Part shown: positions 30,625-34,777 of the stretch, one piece after another
Position numbering within the stretch: position 1 is the stretch's first letter
How the letters are laid out: each line of letters opens with the position of its first letter
Assembly (NCBI GenBank): GCA_945902075.1
Contig: CAMDMA010000037.1
Coordinates: forward strand, 1-34,777
Length of the DNA stretch: 34,777 bases
From: Candidatus Kuenenia stuttgartensis
Lineage (GTDB): Bacteria > Planctomycetota > Phycisphaerae > Phycisphaerales > SM1A02
Direction: 5' to 3'
The notes under the pieces: model-generated
Database searches by the model: none
What the model saw: only the letters and a program-made list of their open reading frames with translations
What the model was told of the DNA's origin: nothing
Made by a program: the position numbers and the translations under genes

Positions 30625-32412
30625 ATGCCGTTCCGACCGAGCCGAGTTCTGTCAGGCCTCTTCATCGCCACACTCGCGGGGCTGTTGCCCCAAGGGCCGT
30701 TGGGTTGCCAGTCGCCGCTTGCATCTCCCGACGAGGATCGCCTTTCCGAACGCCTCGAAGCAGCGGTGCGCTCCAGCGCCGAACGTGAGTTGGCGCAGGT
30801 CTCGCCCAAACCGGCGTCTGTGGTTCGAAGTCAGGAGAGCGACGTCGATCGAATGCTCGCTGCGCGCCGGACCGAGCTCGACGCGATTGGCCCGCAGTCG
30901 GCCGAGCTTGGGACCGCAGTGTCTGGCATCGTTCCCGTGACCGGCGAGGCGCCCACCCGGGTCGTGCTCTCGCTGCGCACGGCGATTGAATCAGCGGTGC
31001 GTAACAACCTTGACGTTCAGACCGCGCAACTCGAGAAGGCGATCACCGACTCGGACATCATCCGCGCAGAGGCGGCATTTGACTGGGTCGTGGGCGCGGG
31101 CGTGGGATTCCAACGGGTCGATGAACCCGCGGTCGGGATTCTCTTTCCGGGTACCGACGAAACGGTGATCCCCAACGTCACCAATCAGCGAAATTGGAAC
31201 TTTGGTGCGTCGATCGGCAAGGCGCTGGAAACGGGCGGCGCGGTCAGTCTGTCGGGAACCACCTCCCGCATCGACAACATCGACAGCACGCTTTACACGC
31301 CCGATCCCGCGTGGTCATCGGCATTGGTGCTTGGGCTGAGCCAGCCGCTTCTTCGCGGGTTTGGAACCGACGTGGCGCTCGCCCAGGTGCATCTTGCGCA
31401 GAACAATGATCGCTATGCAGAAGAGGTTCTCCGAGCGCAATTGCTCGACAAAGTTGCGGCGACCGAGCAGGCCTACTGGTCGCTGGTATCCGCCCGTGCG
31501 CGGCTTGTGAGCGCGGAGTGGCTTGTGCGGGTGGGCATTGAGGTGCGCGACGTGCTCGCTAAGCGCCGCGAGTTCGATGCGACGCTCGCGCAGTATGCCA
31601 ACGCCGTCGCGACGGTCGAAAGTCGCAAGGCGCTCGTGATTGAGGCGCGCCGCCGACTGTCGGAGGCTGGCAACAATCTGAAGGCACTGTTGAACGATCC
31701 GAATCTCCCCGTCGGTGGCGAGGTTGATGTGGTCCCTGCGGATGTTCCGAGCAACGCGCCGTTTGAAGCGGATCTCCGTCGTTCCATCGAAACCGCGATT
31801 GCGAAGGCGCCGTCGATTCAACAGGCGCTCATCGCCATCGACAGCGCATCGATCGGCGTCACCGTCGCCGACAACGGTCGACTCCCGCAACTTGATCTTG
31901 AGACAAGCATCTCGTGGTTCGGTCTTGAGGATGGTTTCGGCGAGTCGGTGCAAACCCTCGGAAGCAGCGACTATGTGGATTACGCGGCGGGTTTGCAGTT
32001 CAGTCAAGCAATCGGAAACCGCGCCGCCGAAGCGGTGTATCGCGAAGCGCGGTTGCGTCGGTCGCAGGCGGTCGTTGCGTACGAAAAAGCAGTGCAGGGT
32101 TCGGTGCTTTCGGTGAAAAACGCACTCGTTGATTGTGTCGCGTTCCGTGAGTTGGTCGAGCAGAATCGCACGTATCGGCTCGCGCAGGCGGAGAATCTGC
32201 GCGCGCTGCAAGTCGATGAGAAGACGCTCGCCGCGCTGACGCCTGAGTTTCTTCAGCTGAAGTTTCAGTTGCAGAATGGACTCGCGCTGGCAGAGGATTC
32301 GTACTTCGCGTCACTCGTCGGTTACCAGGGCGCGTTGGCCTCGCTCCAGCGCGCGATGGGAACGGGCCTCGAGGCGAATCGCATCGAGATCCGCGAGACG
32401 GTCGAGGACTGA
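30625..32412 (+). CDS. TolC-family outer-membrane efflux protein
   Basis: This 595-residue protein has an export signal (residues 8-28, ending PLGC, a poor lipobox) and two repeated outer-membrane efflux (OEP) domains rich in long helices: VVLSLRTAIESAVRNNLDVQTAQLEKAI begins the first, and EADLRRSIETAIAKAPSIQQALIAID the second. TolC proteins form trimeric channels spanning outer membrane and periplasm for drug, metal or protein export. No inner-membrane pump or membrane-fusion gene is adjacent, so the partner is unknown. ATG 30625 is preferred over the upstream start at 30583 because it begins the signal peptide and has TACCAT 8 nt before it. It ends 51 bp from the convergent Sua5 gene. Length is above the usual 430-500, mainly from the N-terminal region before the first domain. 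Confidence 0.9.
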   Translation: MPFRPSRVLSGLFIATLAGLLPQGPLGCQSPLASPDEDRLSERLEAAVRSSAERELAQVSPKPASVVRSQESDVDRMLAARRTELDAIGPQSAELGTAVSGIVPVTGEAPTRVVLSLRTAIESAVRNNLDVQTAQLEKAITDSDIIRAEAAFDWVVGAGVGFQRVDEPAVGILFPGTDETVIPNVTNQRNWNFGASIGKALETGGAVSLSGTTSRIDNIDSTLYTPDPAWSSALVLGLSQPLLRGFGTDVALAQVHLAQNNDRYAEEVLRAQLLDKVAATEQAYWSLVSARARLVSAEWLVRVGIEVRDVLAKRREFDATLAQYANAVATVESRKALVIEARRRLSEAGNNLKALLNDPNLPVGGEVDVVPADVPSNAPFEADLRRSIETAIAKAPSIQQALIAIDSASIGVTVADNGRLPQLDLETSISWFGLEDGFGESVQTLGSSDYVDYAAGLQFSQAIGNRAAEAVYREARLRRSQAVVAYEKAVQGSVLSVKNALVDCVAFRELVEQNRTYRLAQAENLRALQVDEKTLAALTPEFLQLKFQLQNGLALAEDSYFASLVGYQGALASLQRAMGTGLEANRIEIRETVED

Positions 32413-32463
32413 CAACCGCGTTCAAGCGCGCGTGCGCGAGACGCCTCGGTTTTGGCGCGCTGC

Positions 32464-33447
32464 TCAGGCGAGTCGGCCGCGCTTTGCAGCTGCTCGTCGG
32501 ATGCGGTCGTGTGCCGCGTCCCAAATCCCACCTCGTTCGCTCGGCGCGACGATGAGCACAGACTCCGCTCCGGATGCGTCTGCGCGACGGAGCGTTGCGT
32601 ACAGAAGTTGCGCGTAGGCGCTGGCGTGGCGCGGCATCGCGAAGAGTTCGTGCGGCGCGGACACCGGTGTTCCAGCGAAGGCGAGTACGGCGAGTCTCGA
32701 GGTTGCTGAAGCGAGGCGCGCAGCAAGATCTGCTTCCTCAACGAGCGCAGTCGGCGTCTCGGGTGCGTAGTGCGACGCCGACGTCCCGGGGCTTGAGGAT
32801 TGTCCACCGATACTCGGCACTGCGACCGCACCGACGATCGGTTCGAGGTCTGCGACGCCGATCGCGCCAGGGCGGAGGATCATGGGTCGCGCGCGCGAGA
32901 GGTCGAGCACCGTCGATTCGAGTCCGACATCGCAAGGGCCGCCGTCGAGGATGAGGAGGTCGGGGGCATCGGCGAATTCCTCCGCGACATGCGCTGCTGT
33001 CGTCGGCGAAACGCGCCCGCTGCGATTCGCGCTTGGCGCCGACAGTGGGCTTCCAAATGCCGCAATCAACTGAAGAGCCACGGGATGCGCGGGGACGCGC
33101 ACCGCGACCGACGTGCGGCCACCCACCGAGAGCGCGCAGATCTCACTGCGCCGCGTGAAGATCATCGCGAGCGGCCCGGGCCAGAAGAGTTCGGCCAACC
33201 GATCCGCACGCTTGTCCCAACCGATGACCACGCGCTTCGCCATCGCCGCATCGGTGACGTGCGCGATGAGTGGGTTCGACGGAGGTCGCCGCTTCAATCG
33301 ATACACCTCGCCGACGGCAGCTTCGCTGCGCGCGTCACACGCAAGGCCGTAGACGGTTTCTGTCGGAAACGCCACGGGAAGCCCGCGCCGTAGACATTCG
33401 GCGCACCGCGCGATGTTGTCAGAAGTAGGTTCGAGGATCACGGGCAC
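32464..33447 (-). CDS. L-threonylcarbamoyladenylate synthase, Sua5 type
   Basis: This 327-residue enzyme makes threonylcarbamoyl-AMP from threonine, bicarbonate and ATP for the t6A modification of ANN-decoding tRNAs. The N-terminal YrdC domain shows GLPVAFPTETVYGLACDA, KRRPPSNPL and SAPSANRSGRVSPT. The C-terminal Sua5 domain (about residues 210-327) follows a GTSASHYAPETP linker, equivalent to the usual HYAP motif, so this is the long Sua5 form and not TsaC. Two GTG codons are adjacent (33450 and 33447); the second is chosen because TAGATT then lies 6 nt upstream. The dockerin gene ends 85 bp upstream on the same strand; nothing else was seen in that gap. Confidence 0.94.
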   Translation of the reverse strand: MPVILEPTSDNIARCAECLRRGLPVAFPTETVYGLACDARSEAAVGEVYRLKRRPPSNPLIAHVTDAAMAKRVVIGWDKRADRLAELFWPGPLAMIFTRRSEICALSVGGRTSVAVRVPAHPVALQLIAAFGSPLSAPSANRSGRVSPTTAAHVAEEFADAPDLLILDGGPCDVGLESTVLDLSRARPMILRPGAIGVADLEPIVGAVAVPSIGGQSSSPGTSASHYAPETPTALVEEADLAARLASATSRLAVLAFAGTPVSAPHELFAMPRHASAYAQLLYATLRRADASGAESVLIVAPSERGGIWDAAHDRIRRAAAKRGRLA

Positions 33448-33453
33448 CACGGC

Positions 33454-33459
33454 AATCTA
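33454..33459 (-). promoter_or_regulatory. Probable -10 box TAGATT for the Sua5 gene
   Basis: On the minus strand TAGATT ends 6 nt before GTG 33447, or 3 nt before the adjacent GTG 33450. The first spacing fits the other leaderless candidates in this window. Confidence 0.42.
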
Positions 33460-33535
33460 GCCGGGCGCGCGTGGGGGTCGTTATATGCCTCGCTCCAACC
33501 ATCGAAGCATGCACCAACGCGGACATGGGCGCATC

Positions 33536-34777
33536 TCAGCCTGTCCAACCACCGAGCACAATCGTGAGGTCTGCCGCGCCCACAACACCGTCGTCGTTGA
33601 GGTCCGCGATCGGCGCGCTCGAGCCCCAGTAGGTGAGGATGAACGCGAGATCAATACCGTTGACAAGGCCGTCGCCGTTGACGTCTGGATCCGGCGTATC
33701 GACAACCACGCAGATGTTCGACGGATCGTCGACCGTGCCTTGGATCAGCGCGTTGCGGGTCACAACCCGGATGCCGTTCGTGAGGAGCGTGGCGCCGGAT
33801 TTCACCGTGAGGCCGCGCGCGTACACGACCTCGGCCGACTTGCCGGGGGCGTTGGTGAAGTTGTCGACAAGCGACACAGTCGCGCCTGAAGCGACGTCGA
33901 GCTCGCCGATGAGCGAGACTTGCGTCTCCTCGCCGCTGAAGGCGGCGGCGATGCAGCCGAGGTCGCGGCTCGTCGCCTCAAAGGTCTGCACGGTGCCGTC
34001 GCAGCCGTCGAGTGAGAGCTTCGCGCCGTTGAAGCGGATGTCGTCAGCCGCGCAGGCGACGGCCATGTCGCCGCATACCGAGAACTTCCACAGATCCTCG
34101 ATGAAGCGGAGCGCGCCATCGGGGCCGACCTCGACCGAGCCCGCGACGCGGATGCCGTCGCCGACCTGCGTACCGCCGGTTCCGCCACCCGAACTGCCAT
34201 CCTTGAAGCCGGGCGCAGTGATGACGTTGCCGACCACGATGCCGTTGTTGACGAGGTCGCCGGTGATGTAGAGGACGCCGACCTGCGCGAGGATCTGCGA
34301 GCCCGCGGCGTTCGAGACGTTGCCGACGACGACCAAGTCCTCGGTGGTGATCGTGCGGCCCGAGTTCGCGAGCGAACCGACGATCTGTCCGGACGCCGCC
34401 AGTTGTGCGCCGGTATTCACCGACACCTCTGACACGATCGCGCTGTCGAGGCAGGTTGCGTCGCCACCAAGCGTAAGTGTGCCAACGTTGATCGTGCCAT
34501 CGACCGCGACGAGTTCGGCATCGGGTGTGGTCGTTAGCGCATCAGCGACGAGCACGCCGCCGAGGAGATTCATGCGGCCCGCAAGCGCCACCGGCGCCAG
34601 TGGGTTGAAGACCGCGTTGGTCGCGAGCGTCATGGTGCCGTCCACCGAGACGGGAGAACCGTTGTTCTGCGCGAGGATCGAGCCGCCGAGCGAAATGGTG
34701 GTGTTTCCCGCGAACGAGAGCGTGGTTCCGCTCTGGATCGTGATGCCGGCGTTGGTGGGCACATTGGTCACGCCGTC
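33536..34777 (-). CDS. Secreted dockerin-like protein, 5' end outside window
   Basis: The frame is open to the right edge, so only the last 413 residues are seen. Most of it is low-complexity beta-rich sequence in short repeats (SGTTLSFAGNTTISLGG, VDGTMTLATNAVF, VDGTINVGTLTLGG), typical of adhesin-like beta-solenoid stalks. The C-terminal 50 residues form a dockerin-like pair of EF-hand loops: DVNGDGLVNGIDLAFIL and DLNDDGVVGAADLTIVL, each followed by a Trp-Gly. A few Cys and Asp-rich spots lie between. It resembles the other dockerin protein (22103-23989) only in this last module. The start codon and signal peptide are beyond the window. A surface or secreted structural role is likely but unproven. 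Confidence 0.8.
   Translation of the reverse strand, partial: DGVTNVPTNAGITIQSGTTLSFAGNTTISLGGSILAQNNGSPVSVDGTMTLATNAVFNPLAPVALAGRMNLLGGVLVADALTTTPDAELVAVDGTINVGTLTLGGDATCLDSAIVSEVSVNTGAQLAASGQIVGSLANSGRTITTEDLVVVGNVSNAAGSQILAQVGVLYITGDLVNNGIVVGNVITAPGFKDGSSGGGTGGTQVGDGIRVAGSVEVGPDGALRFIEDLWKFSVCGDMAVACAADDIRFNGAKLSLDGCDGTVQTFEATSRDLGCIAAAFSGEETQVSLIGELDVASGATVSLVDNFTNAPGKSAEVVYARGLTVKSGATLLTNGIRVVTRNALIQGTVDDPSNICVVVDTPDPDVNGDGLVNGIDLAFILTYWGSSAPIADLNDDGVVGAADLTIVLGGWTG

Noticed and set aside
30483-30809. N-terminal extension of the SH3 protein to 30809
   Set aside because: It would overlap the TolC-like gene start and precede a normal signal peptide; ATG 30482 has a fitting -10 box.
31315-32211. 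A 298-codon minus-strand open frame inside the TolC-like gene
   Set aside because: It is the antisense shadow of a recognisable efflux protein; the product is Arg/His-rich without family features.

Overview
The window looks like chromosomal DNA of a G+C-rich planctomycete, most likely class Phycisphaerae. The reasons are a sulfatase, two Tat-exported Gfo/Idh/MocA oxidoreductases, a DUF1080-type protein, two large secreted proteins ending in dockerin-like EF-hand pairs (one with a DxDxNG/CDxNGxCD segment typical of that group), and a basic coiled-coil plus winged-helix protein of a planctomycete type. This is recognition by eye, with no database search. No phage, IS element, CRISPR array or rRNA was seen. 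There are 28 protein genes (two cut by the window edges) and one tRNA.

Layout: 1-1186 end of a sulfatase. 1241-3344 a polysaccharide flippase and a PAP2 phosphatase, together suggesting surface-glycan export and lipid-carrier recycling. 3363-13750 a glucan-use locus: a CUT1 sugar ABC transporter on the minus strand, whose binding protein is fused to one permease, back to back with an exported GH13 amylase, MalQ and a glucan phosphorylase on the plus strand. 13835-14942 MscL and a SYLF lipoprotein. 15808-16652 a small operon of a secreted Cys-rich protein, a secreted HMA (metal-binding) protein and a probable outer-membrane barrel. 16673-18085 and 20687-22042 the two Gfo/Idh/MocA enzymes, flanking a basic wHTH protein, an MltA-like lytic transglycosylase and a DUF1648 membrane protein. 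22103-23989 a beta-helix/dockerin protein. 24137-27754 a DUF1080 protein, a helix-turn-helix/TPR regulator and a cation diffusion facilitator. 27801-28760 RsmE and tRNA-Ala(UGC). 28761-29072 a gene-free stretch with tandem 12-bp repeats and a terminator. 29073-32412 an SH3-domain protein divergent from a TolC-like protein. 32464-33447 a Sua5/TsaC enzyme. 33536-end the 3' part of a second dockerin protein.

The glucan locus reads as one pathway: the exported amylase cuts alpha-glucan, the transporter imports the oligosaccharides, MalQ rearranges them and the phosphorylase releases glucose-1-phosphate.

The most striking signal is regulatory. Ten protein genes carry a TANNNT-like -10 box exactly 6-9 nt before the start codon, which predicts leaderless mRNAs, while genes inside operons tend to carry Shine-Dalgarno sequences. 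In the glucan locus two such boxes on opposite strands overlap in a 22-bp gap. Other points worth a second look are the binding-protein/permease fusion, the secreted metal-handling operon, the 12-bp tandem arrays and an atypical CDF metal site.
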